Of a DNA stretch of 64,000 nucleotides, positions 12,542 through 23,310 are shown piece by piece. Origin of the DNA: Branchiostoma lanceolatum (lineage: Eukaryota; Chordata; Leptocardii; Amphioxiformes; Branchiostomatidae); assembly GCF_035083965.1 (NCBI RefSeq), contig NC_089739.1:9350001-9414000 (forward strand), in the 5' to 3' direction. A program made the translations under genes and the position numbers. Position 1 is the stretch's first letter. Each line of letters starts with the position of its first letter. The notes below the pieces were generated by a model. It ran no database searches, was not told the DNA's origin, and saw nothing but the letters and a program-made list of their open reading frames with translations.

Positions 12542-13030
12542 TTAAAGGCATCCAGAGCATTTCATGAGGCTTGAATAAAAAAAACCTCCAATTTCTAGTC
12601 ATTCCTACACATAGTAAGTTTCAATAACACTATTCCATTACATATCAACATTACAGTAGCAATTTAGATACGATGCCATTGTGTGGTGAGGACTGATAGA
12701 AAATCCAAGCCCTAATAGACTGATCCTGACTGTCCATCAAAATTAGCGGTTCAACCAATGAGAGAGTGATTGCATGTCCGTCAAATAGTTGCATTTCTAT
12801 GTTTTAATTTTGCATTTCTATGGTATGGTATGGGTCTATTTACACTCAGGTGAGTGAAACTAAAAGATCACCATGCATGCATATTTTTTGTGCCGCTTTT
12901 GAGCACTGTTGATAAGAAATCTGCACGCAATTGTGGTAAACAGTGGCAACAAATGTCAATTTCATAAAGATTACAGCAACTAGAATACTTCCAGTTTTCA
13001 AACCTCATAAAATGCTCTGGGTGCCTTTAA
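12542..13030. mobile_element. TTAA-flanked MITE, about 490 bp (copy 2, inverted)
   Basis: Same family as 7081-7579 in opposite orientation. Ends read TTAAAGGCATCCAGAGCATT and AATGCTCTGGGTGCCTTTAA, with outer TTAA duplicates at 12542-12545 and 13027-13030. Internal shared blocks include the complement pair AGACTGATCCTGACTGTCC and GTAGGAATGACTAGAAATTG. It lies in the 5' intron of SLC22A18. Confidence 0.8.
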
Positions 13031-13407
13031 GAGTTGTCTGCATACATGCTACATCTGATTGAACACCATCACAATGTTTAAAGTTTGTTGTGGAATCAGA
13101 ATTCATTGATAGTATGATGCATGTATTTGCATAATAACGAAAATAGTTCCGATAGCTTCGGTAGCTTTGAATAAACTCACGATAGAAATTCTCCACGCCC
13201 ACAAAGTGCCACATCATCGTTAAGTTACATAATTTATTTAACCAGGACATACACAAAACATCACTAATTAAGCCACCACAAACACTTTGACTTTAATATA
13301 CTATAAAAAAATTCTTACATTCTATGCGTCAATGAACTAGAAGCGATCTACAATACATTTCAATACCGCTATCAATATCTAGACAGGTGCAAACGGAATT
13401 CTTTTAC

Positions 13408-13500
13408 CTGCAATCTTCCCACTTCCGTGTTTCTTTCTGGTGTCAAAAGCTAAAGGTTACATCTGGGCGAATCCACACATATTCTAGGGGATGTTTTGGA
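13408..13500 (-). other. SLC22A18: Probable 5'UTR exon of SLC22A18
   Basis: On the minus strand GATTGCAG is followed by GTAAAAG, a good donor whose exon side ends at 13408. The coding exon at 12053 is preceded by an acceptor (TTTTTCCCAG, exon from 12071, with a CAGCAG tandem acceptor). This exon would supply the remaining 5'UTR. An ETS-like ACGGAAGTG lies inside it. The upstream limit near 13500 is a guess. Confidence 0.5.
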
Positions 13501-13803
13501 TAATAGAAAAATCAGCTTAAATAGAACATTGTATCAATATATACTTTCGAAAATAATAGATATACTATGATGTATTATAGTTCTATACTCTGTTATTTGT
13601 ATTTTTTAGTTGTATCAAGATAGATATCAAATCTTTTATGTTGAGTCCCTCTTCTGCTAGTTAGACTTGTCTGATGCAATTACGGATTGACCAATCAGCG
13701 CGATGTAAAATGACCCCTGGCCTCGAGCGTGTCATATGACAATCTTTCACAAACCTCACACCTTCCAAGGGCCAGGGAGTTTTAGTTGTCGGATCCTTGC
13801 AAA
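13501..13803. promoter_or_regulatory. Putative divergent promoter, SLC22A18 / Rab32-like
   Basis: This interval lies between the putative SLC22A18 5'UTR exon (minus) and an ATG followed by a perfect donor on the plus strand (13804-13806, GTGAGT). It contains a CCAAT box (GACCAATCAG near 13690) and a palindromic GTCATATGAC at 13731-13740, 64 bases before that ATG. The role is inferred from position only. Confidence 0.35.
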
Positions 13804-13806
13804 ATG
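13804..13806 (+). other. Candidate initiator exon of the Rab32-like gene
   Basis: The second Rab exon (28963) begins in phase 0 directly with Ala-Ser-Ser-Gly and has no in-frame ATG, so the start codon must be in an upstream exon. Here TTGCAAAATG is followed by GTGAGTTTTCC, an ATG immediately abutting a consensus donor. That would give M-ASSGDKKEH and a 214-aa protein. A second candidate lies at 16765-16767. Confidence 0.35.
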
Positions 13807-15045
13807 GTGAGTTTTCCTTCTTTTCTAGACATAATATCGACAAATGATGTATACTATTCATACCTGCTAAAGGATATAAGACTGTGAAGTTTTCTAAGGG
13901 GACATAATGAAGACATTATAACTGAAACGTCTTGATCAAGTGGCCTTGGCTAGACTTTGTGTCTTGCGAAACCCTGTGCCAAGTTTCTGGCGACTCTCCC
14001 CATATTTTCGGGCACGCCAAAGTTTTCCTTCCTTTCTCAATGCCAACAGACACCGTTGATCTGGCTGTTTAACCCAACATAAAACTCCAAGTATAGACAA
14101 AACGTCTGTCAAGTGCCATAGACCACATCCACCCAAGAAATTCCAAAGATCTAGTTCTTGAAACCACAGAATTTTACTACAACGTTTCCTGCATGTTTCA
14201 GTGGCTGTGCTTATAGAATATAAAATATTTTACATTTTCTGCTCTACATAATAGACGGTGTCTATGTCTACGGTAAAGTTGCGGAAACTGTCAAACAACT
14301 GGACAAGTAGACTTTGAAGTCGGTTCTATGTCCAGTTGTTCAGTCAGGAAGTGGTTTTTACGCGTCCCTCCCCAGTGTAATGTCAAACACAGGCAGGGCG
14401 ACTCATGTGCATTCTAGTCTTATTTGCTGGCTAGCCCTGTCTTGTAATCCAAAACCTTCACACTGGACCCCATTGTTGTCTGAAACAAAGTATTCTATTG
14501 TCTTATGAAAGTACAAAACTTGGGTCTTCTTCGGTATGAAAGTGTTCCTATATCTGCCCAGTGCAGGGGCGTGCTTCCTTTTTTGATAGTTTGTTGTTTC
14601 AGTGCTTTCTTGTTTGTGTACTGTTTAAATAGACTTGTTTACACGGTTGCTTCAAATAACACGACAAGTTCCCTAGCTTGTGTGGTCCTCTGTTGGGAAA
14701 AAAGGAGAAAGAAATAGATTTTTATGTACATTTGAAGAAGGAAAGTGGGAATCGGAAATGTCTCGGGCAATTGTCTGATGCAAAATTGATTCTCGGGCTC
14801 TAACTTAAATGTTCAAACAGATTTTTCGTTGGGTATCGCTTGGTTGATTAACTCCTGTAGGATTTATGCCTTAAAAGGTATTTCCTGTACTCTGTTTAAT
14901 TTTTGGATTATCACACTGAGATGTTTTGTTAAAGTTCAGTTAATTATTTCAAAACTTACCCCTACCCCTGTTTACATTTGTCCCATCTCCAATCAGAAAG
15001 TTTATTTATTTCACAAGCCAACCTCTGTAAAAAAGAACGTCCTGC

Positions 15046-15245
15046 GGACTAGTCCGGGACTAGTCCTTGGGGTCCCAGCAGGTCCTAGCAGGTCCCAGAC
15101 AGTTGGGACTAGTCCCGACCTGACGGACGTCTGGCCAGCAGGTCCGAGGTGACCCCGGGGACCGGGCCATTAAGTGGTCCTGGTGGTCCGCGGGTTCCGG
15201 GGACCACCGGGACCACCACATTCCCCTCTGGAACTAGTCCGGCTA
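15046..15245. repeat. Left array of GGACTAGTCC palindromes
   Basis: GGACTAGTCC occurs at 15046-15055 and 15057-15066, GGGACTAGTCCC near 15106, and GAACTAGTCC near 15232. They are interspersed with GGTCCCAGCA/GGTCCTAGCA units and a GGTCC/GGACC-rich foldback (about 15175-15220). Confidence 0.8.
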
Positions 15246-16439
15246 AGTTTTAACACGCATTGCCAGGGATCCGTAGCGCAGCGCCCCCTCCCGTACATCG
15301 GGTGCATCGTATTTCCAAGCAGATGTTACGGTCGAAGACTCGAGGGGCTATCAAAGAAAGTTGTGACCGCGATTTCTTTCGCCCCCCCCCTCTCAACCCT
15401 CCTCGTCACCAGTCAGCGGTCTGCTACAAATACACGCGATTTATTTGTGGAAATCATAACAAAACTGTAGAATACGTCACGAATTGCGAACAATGTCATT
15501 CTCAACTTGACACATTGTGAACCTGGAAAACTACAAATGCCGGTTTATCATCCGGCGACCGCGAAATTGGGCTTGGGAAATGTCGCCGTTTGAATATTTG
15601 CCTCTCACGCCCTTGCGCCGATCACTGCGCACTTCACACCTACGAGTTACACCTCCCCCTCGATAAAGCCAGTGCTAACTGCTATAATTGTTTACCAACT
15701 CGTGGGGGCAAATCCCCGCGTGGCTGTAATCTGAACTCCGTCCGTTAAACACGAAAGACGGCCGAGATCGGCCGGTTATCACCCGCCCCGCGCCGCTGCA
15801 TGCTAGCGGTAAGCAGGGTCAAAGGTCATTCATATGTCAATCAGATGGTACTGAAATCAGAATGATAATATTCATTCATATGTCATATGTCAGGACATTT
15901 CAATAACACGGCGACTCATGAACGACGCCGCAATTCAATCGTAAAAAAAATGTTGTGAACACCGAGTTATTAATTTTTTTTGCTCAGGCACCAGAAGCTT
16001 GGCGACCTGCTTAAATTAATGAATTATTCCGACCGACCTCATGGAACCAAGCGCAAGTAAATGTGGGCAAATTTCCAACTTGACTATGGCTTTCCAAAGT
16101 TGGAAGAATGGAATATCTATTTCGACCTCCTTAATCTACGCAAAGGAGGTTAAATATTGATCTATGCAAACGTCATCCGCGCGATGCGTGTTACAGGACT
16201 ACAGGCTAGCCTCCGTTGCAGGCTTCTCCCACCGGCGATTTTGAACTTATCGGGCCAGATTCTTTGGCTGGGCGGCCGTATTTACTTGAGGCCCCGTCTC
16301 TGAAGACCGTTGCTATGGGCTCGACGGTTGCCATGTCCCCGGCTCCTTTGATCTGCTCGCAACAAGATCGTCTTTCCACCACTAAAACGATTAATGTAGT
16401 ACCACACGACCAGAGCGTCCCGACAGTCTAACGCCGGCT

Positions 16440-16590
16440 ATAGGGATAATATTTCCCAGGGGAGTTTGTCCATCGAGGGTTTCATTCGCAGATTTGACAC
16501 TCTCTCCGTAGCCGACTCCCTTAGCATACTATTCACTCTATGTGGCCAATTTCTACTATTTTCCCAGCCATCCGCGGGGCCTGGTAGAGG
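16440..16590. repeat. Diverged 150-bp duplicate, copy 1 (copy 2 at 20045-20210)
   Basis: Shared order of blocks in both copies: CCGGCTA-AGGGA, CATTCGCA-ATTTGAC, TAGCCGACTCCCT, TGGCCAATTTCTACTATT, CCAGC, and CCGCGG. The copies are 3.6 kb apart inside the GC-rich block. Confidence 0.75.
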
Positions 16591-16701
16591 CGTGTTAATA
16601 TTTTGGAAGAAATATCTGGTGTTGCGATGTTTTTCGCGCTTCCTGAATATTTCCGTATTTGACCCCTTCGAAAAACAAAAACAATTCGTGTTGAGAATCG
16701 G

Positions 16702-16767
16702 TATAAAATCTGCAAAACAACAACAACATTGCTGCGTACTGAAATCTTTACAACGTTAGTCAACATG
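16702..16767 (+). promoter_or_regulatory. TATA box plus ATG-donor: possible short first exon
   Basis: TATAAAA lies at 16702-16708, followed 57 bases later by GTCAACATG and the consensus donor GTAAGAAAG (ATG 16765-16767). Spacing suits a TATA promoter driving a very short first exon that ends in the start codon. It is in phase with the Rab32-like exon at 28963, so it is an alternative to 13804. It could instead belong to the surrounding repeat block. Confidence 0.35.
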
Positions 16768-16816
16768 GTAAGAAAGCAATGATCAACAATAGTGACCTAC
16801 TTGCGCTGACACAACT

Positions 16817-16836
16817 CAAGGAGGTTAACCTCCTTG
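16817..16836. repeat. 20-bp perfect palindrome CAAGGAGGTTAACCTCCTTG
   Basis: A perfect self-complementary 20-mer. Related half-sites or near-palindromes occur at about 16125-16150 (inverted pair with a 9-base gap), 16941-16953, 19914-19925, 19999-20010 and 22564-22582, all within the 15.0-23.3 kb block. Confidence 0.8.
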
Positions 16837-19076
16837 CACGACGGTCAAGATAAATCCTACCGTCGAAGCCGATAATATAAATCATACATTATGAGACAAA
16901 CTGTATACCAAAGAGGTTGAAAGGTCCTTCAAATTCCATTTTAACCTCCTTGATTTTACCACAGTAGTCACAGTTTCCAAAATGTCGCCCTCTCAAACGA
17001 AAAGAGTTTTGAAAAGAATTTTGTAAACTCCAGGGTGTTTTATGACACCACTGGGGTTTCCTCTCCCGGATCCTAGCATGAAGCAAGCTGTGATAACTTC
17101 GGGTCGAGGGGCGAATGGTCACAGCAGGAAGCCATTTGGATAAAGAACCAACTGCGCATGTTCACAACGACATAATAGAAATGGCGGCGTTTTTAACGGT
17201 CATCTTGGGTCAGTCAGTATGCGATGTTTGTACATTGTGTTGTAAGTTAGTCGCAATTTCATCTACTTCATGTATTTCTGATAAAAGAAGGTCGTCGATT
17301 CACCAGAGGATTACTGTCGAGACGACATGGAATGTTGGACACTTATGGCGACAAACTTGGACCGTGAGTTACAAATCTGATCAAGGGACTTCAGTTCACT
17401 ATTCGAAGATTGTCCATTTTGTCTTCATTATAATTTTGGAACTCAGGAAGACAAGAAAAAGGTGACATACTTGCTACAAGACGAAGGTTACGGAAGATGC
17501 ACTCAGGTTTCCCACGCTGGTAAGTTTCTCTTGTATGGATGATGTCATGTTCTGTTAGAGAATTATTATTCAACACATGATGACAAGGTGATCTTGCCGA
17601 ATCCAGAAAAAGAGAATTACTGTACTAGTGTAGGATAATATATATGTAGGGGTAGAAAATGAGCCAAGGTTAGGCAAGGGTTTAACATTAGCACCCCGTC
17701 CTGCCAAGATCATGGAATCATGTAAATCCTATATTTATACATGTTTAAACTTAATAATCTTTTGGTTGTCTAAACGTGACTTACAGTGGCTTTATTTGAG
17801 TGTTTATAATTGAGTGTTTGTGCGTGTTGGTGGGGAAATGGGTGGTCATCAGTTTTCAAGAAAATACTCGACAGAAATTCGGGCGACCCTTCAAAAAGGA
17901 TAATTTTGCTAAACAGAGAACCACGGTTGGTGTTTGAATTTTTGTAACGTACGGCGGGGGGCCGCGGGGATAGGTTTATGACTGGTTATGACTGGTTTTT
18001 GGGGTAGCCTTACATAAATTGTAACTTTGAATTTCGAGTGACTTGATTTCGCAATGTTGATAAACATAATAACCAAATTATAACGGTACACATCAATCGA
18101 AGAGTACTAGAGGATATCTGTCACGATGGAATCGAGTTTCACTCTCTGAGTAAAAGTCCCGCAGTCCTGTGTCGATAACATCACAATTTGGTGTGATCTG
18201 CCAAGGACATTATCCTTGGATCTGCCTAGGATTGGAATGCAGACCACCAGCAGAGTCTGAAAACAAAAACGGATGAAAGATCATTAGTACACCCAAGGAT
18301 CCATGCCTGGCGGGGCTGTTAAACTTATATGTAAAGTTGAGTAGAGTCTTTGATTAGTAAAAAAGTAAAAAAGTAATTATTTCCTTACGATAAAGTTTAT
18401 AATCTGATACAAAATGTTAATGAAAGCTGTTATTTAATGGGTGGTTGAAACAAACAATGGGGCATGTTTCTGCTATCGGCACTCCGGGCAGTCCGGGGAG
18501 TCTGGTGTCAGGACCAGAGCCACACTGGGGGAGGATAAAAGTCCGTCTCCTGATCTCCAAGCAGATGTTTGATAGAGCCGTCGGGGAAAACAGGACGCTT
18601 GTAAGACATACACTATTGTCATTTTCCCCAGAAATCTCAGCACGTCAGCTCAAGACCGTCGAGACCGTCGAGTTATATAATCAAGTGCATCTTCTATCAG
18701 TACCACCTGATTACAAATTAGAGGAATAATCTAACCAACGTCCTAAATTGATGCATAGGGATTTATTAAACCATAACCTCACTAGTATTATACTCAGGTA
18801 CTTCTGAGCTGTAAGATCTCATCAAATACTTGTTTTCAGGATTCGAAACATGTACAGCGACAAAATTAGTTAGTATTTCTCCTTAAATTTGCTGAATACG
18901 TTAGGTCATGTTGATTTGATTCTATCATATATACATATAATATATGGATGGCACCCTCTGGAAGCCCAAAAGCGATGCGAGCGTTCTAGTAAAAAAAATT
19001 TGGCAAACAAGGTTGCCTTCATTATGAACTCTAGCCTGATTCAGCCGCCCGTAACCTGTCAGTCCACAGGGGGCCC

Positions 19077-19151
19077 ATTATAGACCCGGACAGCTGAGTT
19101 TGGCACTTTGGGTTACCCAAAGTGCCAAACTCAGCTGTCCGGGTAATTATA
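19077..19151. repeat. 61-bp perfect palindrome with 6-bp flanking direct repeats
   Basis: Positions 19084-19113 and 19115-19144 are exact reverse complements (30-base arms, one-base centre T at 19114; arms begin ACCCGGACAGCTGAG). ATTATA is present directly at 19077-19082 and again at 19146-19151, with one base between each and the palindrome. This looks like a minimal inserted hairpin. Confidence 0.85.
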
Positions 19152-20044
19152 CAGACTATACGAAATCCAGATCTGAGTGGTCAGGAATGTTGAACAAATC
19201 AATGAATACGTAACTATGTAAACCGAATGATAGATTCTTCATTTTATCTTTCACACTGACTTTGGAATTGACTTACGATAATGACATTAGCGATCTGCGG
19301 AGCCTGGTAGAGGCTAATTACTATCAGTTTCCCATATATTTTTTTAGGCAATTCATAGCACAGATCTATATTTCATTATTTGGTATTAGGCAGCTGTTTT
19401 TTACGATTTTTTGTGTGGAAATGACGAAAATTGATACGCGCGTGGATGCCACCCATACAATCAAATAAACATGTCCTTAGTTGCAAAACATACAAAATGT
19501 CATTTCGCAAGGAAGGTAGCGAAGGAATTGCAGACACTCAGGCCTCAATCTTTGTTTTGGAGTCCTGTGCTGCGTATCTCTACTAATAGTACTATGTTTG
19601 AATGCACGTACATGCGAACGTACTTTCTGTTTTAAAAAAGTAGCATTGACTAATGTAGACAGGAAATCTGTTAGCTGCCAAAGTATATTTTTGTATTACC
19701 AAAGTTAAAGAATAGCCGCCTTAGCTCCTCCGAAAGACGCGTTAGACTTGGATTGCTATACAAGCTCCTTCTTCCAGTTGGATACGGTCTTTGCAATCCA
19801 TTGGGCCTGCTTGGACTTGGAGACTAGCGTTAGAGGCGCTATAGGCCTAGACGAGGTCACGGTACTTGCGTGGGCCGGCGTATGTTCTCACAAGACTTGA
19901 AGTGATGACCTCCTTGTTAGTTTGTATGCAAACAAGATTTCTTAGATTTAGACATTTGCAGCGTTTGCAGCAGGGCTCAAGGTAGATCTTTCTATTTTTA
20001 ACCTCCTTGATGTAATCGTCGAAACCAAAAACACGCCAGTATTT

Positions 20045-20210
20045 TCTTGTAGACTAACCGGCTACAGGGAGAACATTTGCCGGGGGACTTTGGCAATGGA
20101 GGGTAACATTCGCAATATTTGACCCTATAGCCGACTCCCTCCATACAGTTGGCTCTATTTGGCCAATTTCTACTATTCTACCAGCGACCCGCGGAGGGTT
20201 AGGACATAAG
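20045..20210. repeat. Diverged 150-bp duplicate, copy 2
   Basis: Counterpart of 16440-16590 with the same block order. It is preceded by an AACCTCCTTGA half-site at about 19999-20010. Confidence 0.75.
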
Positions 20211-20512
20211 GATTTCTACAGCACGTGTGAACATCCTAAATAGTGATACACACAAAGGCGCCATCCGCGACGACTTTTAAGTGCGGACACTGTGACACAG
20301 GTGTGAAGTGGCTTTGATTGGTTCGAGGCGGTTCTCTCTATCATCAAGGATATTTCACATTATGATTAAATATCCTTGATTTCAACGATATCAACGTTCA
20401 AATGTAAGAATAAGAATGTATGTGTTTCTCTGTGTGGGGGAGATAATGCATATGAAAGTATGCGATAGATTTTCGTCTGTATATTGACACAAATGATTAA
20501 TGTAGACCACCC

Positions 20513-20767
20513 TAGCCTCCGTTGCAGGCCTTCCCACTTACTACTTCCCACTAGCGTTTTCCTGGCGATTTTTGTTCAATTTTGTGTGTGTGGGGGGGGG
20601 GGGGGCGTATCTACTTGAGCCCCGTATCTGCTTGGGATCGGGAGGTACGGGACCCAATGGCCAAGCAGATACGGGAGCTCAAGCAGATACGCCCCCCCCC
20701 CCCAAAAAAAAATTGAAGAAAAAAACCGCTAGTAAAACGCTAGTGGGAAGGCCTGTAACGGAGGCTA
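20513..20767. mobile_element. Foldback MITE, about 255 bp
   Basis: TAGCCTCCGTTGCAGGCCTT at the left is mirrored by AAGGCCTGTAACGGAGGCTA at the right. The inner arms include GGGGGGGCGTATCTACTTGA against TCAAGCAGATACGCCCCCC and CGTATCTGCTTGG against CCAAGCAGATACG, so almost the whole element folds back. A related left end occurs near 16205-16300 (CTCCGTTGCAGGCTTCTCCC). Confidence 0.85.
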
Positions 20768-20850
20768 AGACCATCCCAGCTATAGTATTAGCACAGGCCA
20801 CATGTTAACAACCATTTACGTATAAATGCACAATTATGATTATGTCTAGC

Positions 20851-20998
20851 TAATCATAGGGCTCCTACATTAATTTTATACAATTAACAAGAAGCGATAA
20901 GAAGCTGAAAGTAATTTATACTTAGTATACTCTATATATTACTCTCAGCTTCCTCTCGCTTCTTGGTAATTGTATAAATGTAGGAGGCTGTATGATTA
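20851..20998. mobile_element. Foldback MITE, about 148 bp
   Basis: Left arm TAATCATA..CTCCTACAT, TTATACAATTAACAAGAAGCG and AAGCTGAAAGTAAT is mirrored on the right by ATTACTCTCAGCTT, CGCTTCTTGGTAATTGTATA, ATGTAGGAG and TATGATTA, with mismatches. No coding potential. Confidence 0.8.
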
Positions 20999-22563
20999 TC
21001 CGAGTTGGTTTATCGAAGGCTGTAAGGAATATTAGTTTCTCTTTACTGCTGAAGTATCTGGAGTGGGGGAAATTACATCACACATTATCGAAAAGAATGC
21101 TTCCATCGCTATCATATGATTCATATGGCATTCTACAGTAAAATGTACAGGTACTTCATCTTCTACTAGCAACTTGACAAAGAAATATAGTTGGACAAGT
21201 TGGAAAAACTCACTCTCCCTACAGGGGAGGAACAGAAATAAATTTTCATTGGCCCGAAATGTAAATGACTTCATTCTATGCATTTTACTTGCGGCAAGTA
21301 AAACCATTCAGGGAACGAAAACGGTTGCGCTCCTTCTCTGCCAACTAAACCAAAAATAAATAAAAATTCCAGCTCTCTAATTTTACACTCTGTGTGGATA
21401 CCAGGGAGCATATCTTACTACAGTTTCCCCCCTTTAATTGGTAACGGACTTAGTAGTATTTAACCAGGCGGTAAAAAACTGCCCCTGTTCCTTTACAACC
21501 TTCAGCTTTCGCTAGATCCTTCCCGGTATACTATACCGGTACATTGTACTAGCCTGACCAGACTTTGTAGCTTTCGTCCGCTCCCCAAGCTCGGCTACTG
21601 GTTCCTGGCACTCCAGCGAACACAACAGGTAATGCGATATCCTTCTTCGGAGTTCCTCCGATGATCTTGGGAAGGGGTGTGTCCAGCGGTCTGTGAACAC
21701 TGCGTCATTTCCATCGCACTGTGCTCACGTGCACTCAGCATATGCCGATGTCAGTCAAAGTTTTGGACCGCTGTTGCTAGGGCAATGGCGCCGGAAGTCT
21801 AAAGCGGCGTCTCTGATCTGAACATACGATGATACCAATGTTCGTCGGTCCAAAGTTTTTGTTTCTCAAAAGCAACATTACCAAACCAAGAAATAAAATA
21901 TTTTGTCATAGTAAAATACTTAAAATGATTATGTAGAATAGATATAAACAGCCCTAAACCATCCGTCACGTTGTTCAGACTTGGACCCACATGCATGACA
22001 AAACGTCTTCCGTACGTTCGTTCCTCGACATGCGCCGCTCTTGCCGCCGACTCGCGCTAGCACAGGCCCTGGTCCTATCACCAGAAATGGAGATCGTCCC
22101 ACTGATCAGAGTGACCACTTTAACTATCGACCGTTCTCTCCACCAGCAGGAGATTTATACCTTTGCTCGCTAGCTTGCGAGCCGAACCTGGTGAAACAAA
22201 ACAGGATGACACTGCTGGGAGGGAAATCGGAGCTAGTGACGTCATGTCAGGTCATTTGCATAGAAAGCCCGCAAAACAAGCGCCGCCCCGAGCAAGCTCG
22301 TAAACAATAATACGTAAACAAGGGATCTCAGCGGTGCGAAACAAAGCGGCACACTCCCTCATTGGGTCTTGCACGTGGCGCGTGGTACGCAAAAAGCCGA
22401 CGTAGTTTATATACTCTTGCACAACGCCTTACTTGGCATTTTACTGATCCTACAGTTTGGAACGAAGCTAGAAGTAATAATTGATAAAAAGACTTTAATT
22501 TAAAGTTTAAAAAAGAGCCCAAAACATGCAGCTTCCGTCGTTTCGAAGCATATTCTGATAAAG

Positions 22564-22582
22564 CAAGGAGGTAACCTCCTTG
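22564..22582. repeat. CAAGGAGGTAACCTCCTTG near-palindrome
   Basis: A 19-bp odd-length palindrome that is one base shorter in the centre than 16817-16836. It is the second complete instance of the same site in this block. Confidence 0.75.
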
Positions 22583-22889
22583 GATAAAGTAAATATCTAC
22601 ACCTTTTAATGCTTGACTTTTTATTGCCGTGCGCACTTTTCTGCGAGGAGATTGTTGTTAATGTTGTAACGTGTGGTAGAAACTGCACTTCGCGTCGGTT
22701 ACTGATCACATTGTGCTAGTTCCGGCAACGCCTTCATTGTTTTCACGTGGGTCCCTGGCACAGAGACTTGAGATTACTCTTTCTGCAGCTTCGGCAGGTC
22801 CGACCAAGTCTTCCGACCCGCCCAGGCAAGCCAGACGTCCAGACCGGCTTCTTGTGAATAAAAACGCCGTCTAGTTTCCATGACAACCG

Positions 22890-23310
22890 CCAGTCCTGGG
22901 GCTTGGACTAGTCCCAGCCGTCTAGGACCGGTCCCAACACGGCGTGACTAGTCCGCAAGTACCGGTCCCACCCGGCGCGCTGAGCGCCAGGACCGGTCCC
23001 AACCCGGCGCGCTGAGCCGCCAGGACCGGTCCCAATCGGTCACGCCCAGTCCCCGAGGGCAGGTCCCGGCCCGTCCCAGCCGGTCCGCTCGGACCGGTCA
23101 CGGCCGGGACCGGTCCTGGACTAGTCCCTGAACCACCAATTTTGACCAGTCCAAGTAGTCCCGGACTAGTCCTGGACTAGTCCAAGTAGTCCTGACTAGT
23201 CCTGGGAGGTCCCGGAACACCATAGGTCCTAGGTCGAGACTAGTCCTGGCTAATAAAATCCGGACTAGTCCCGGACTAGTCCCGGACTAGTCCGGGACTA
23301 GTTTTTTTTT
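22890..23310. repeat. Right array of GGACYRGTCC palindromes
   Basis: More than a dozen GGACTAGTCC, GGACCGGTCC or one-base variants occur in ~420 bp. An inner GC-rich stretch has repeated CAGGACCGGTCCCAA and CCGGCGCGCTGAGC units, and the outer end has three near-contiguous CCGGACTAGTCC units. The array faces the one at 15046-15245. Confidence 0.85.
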
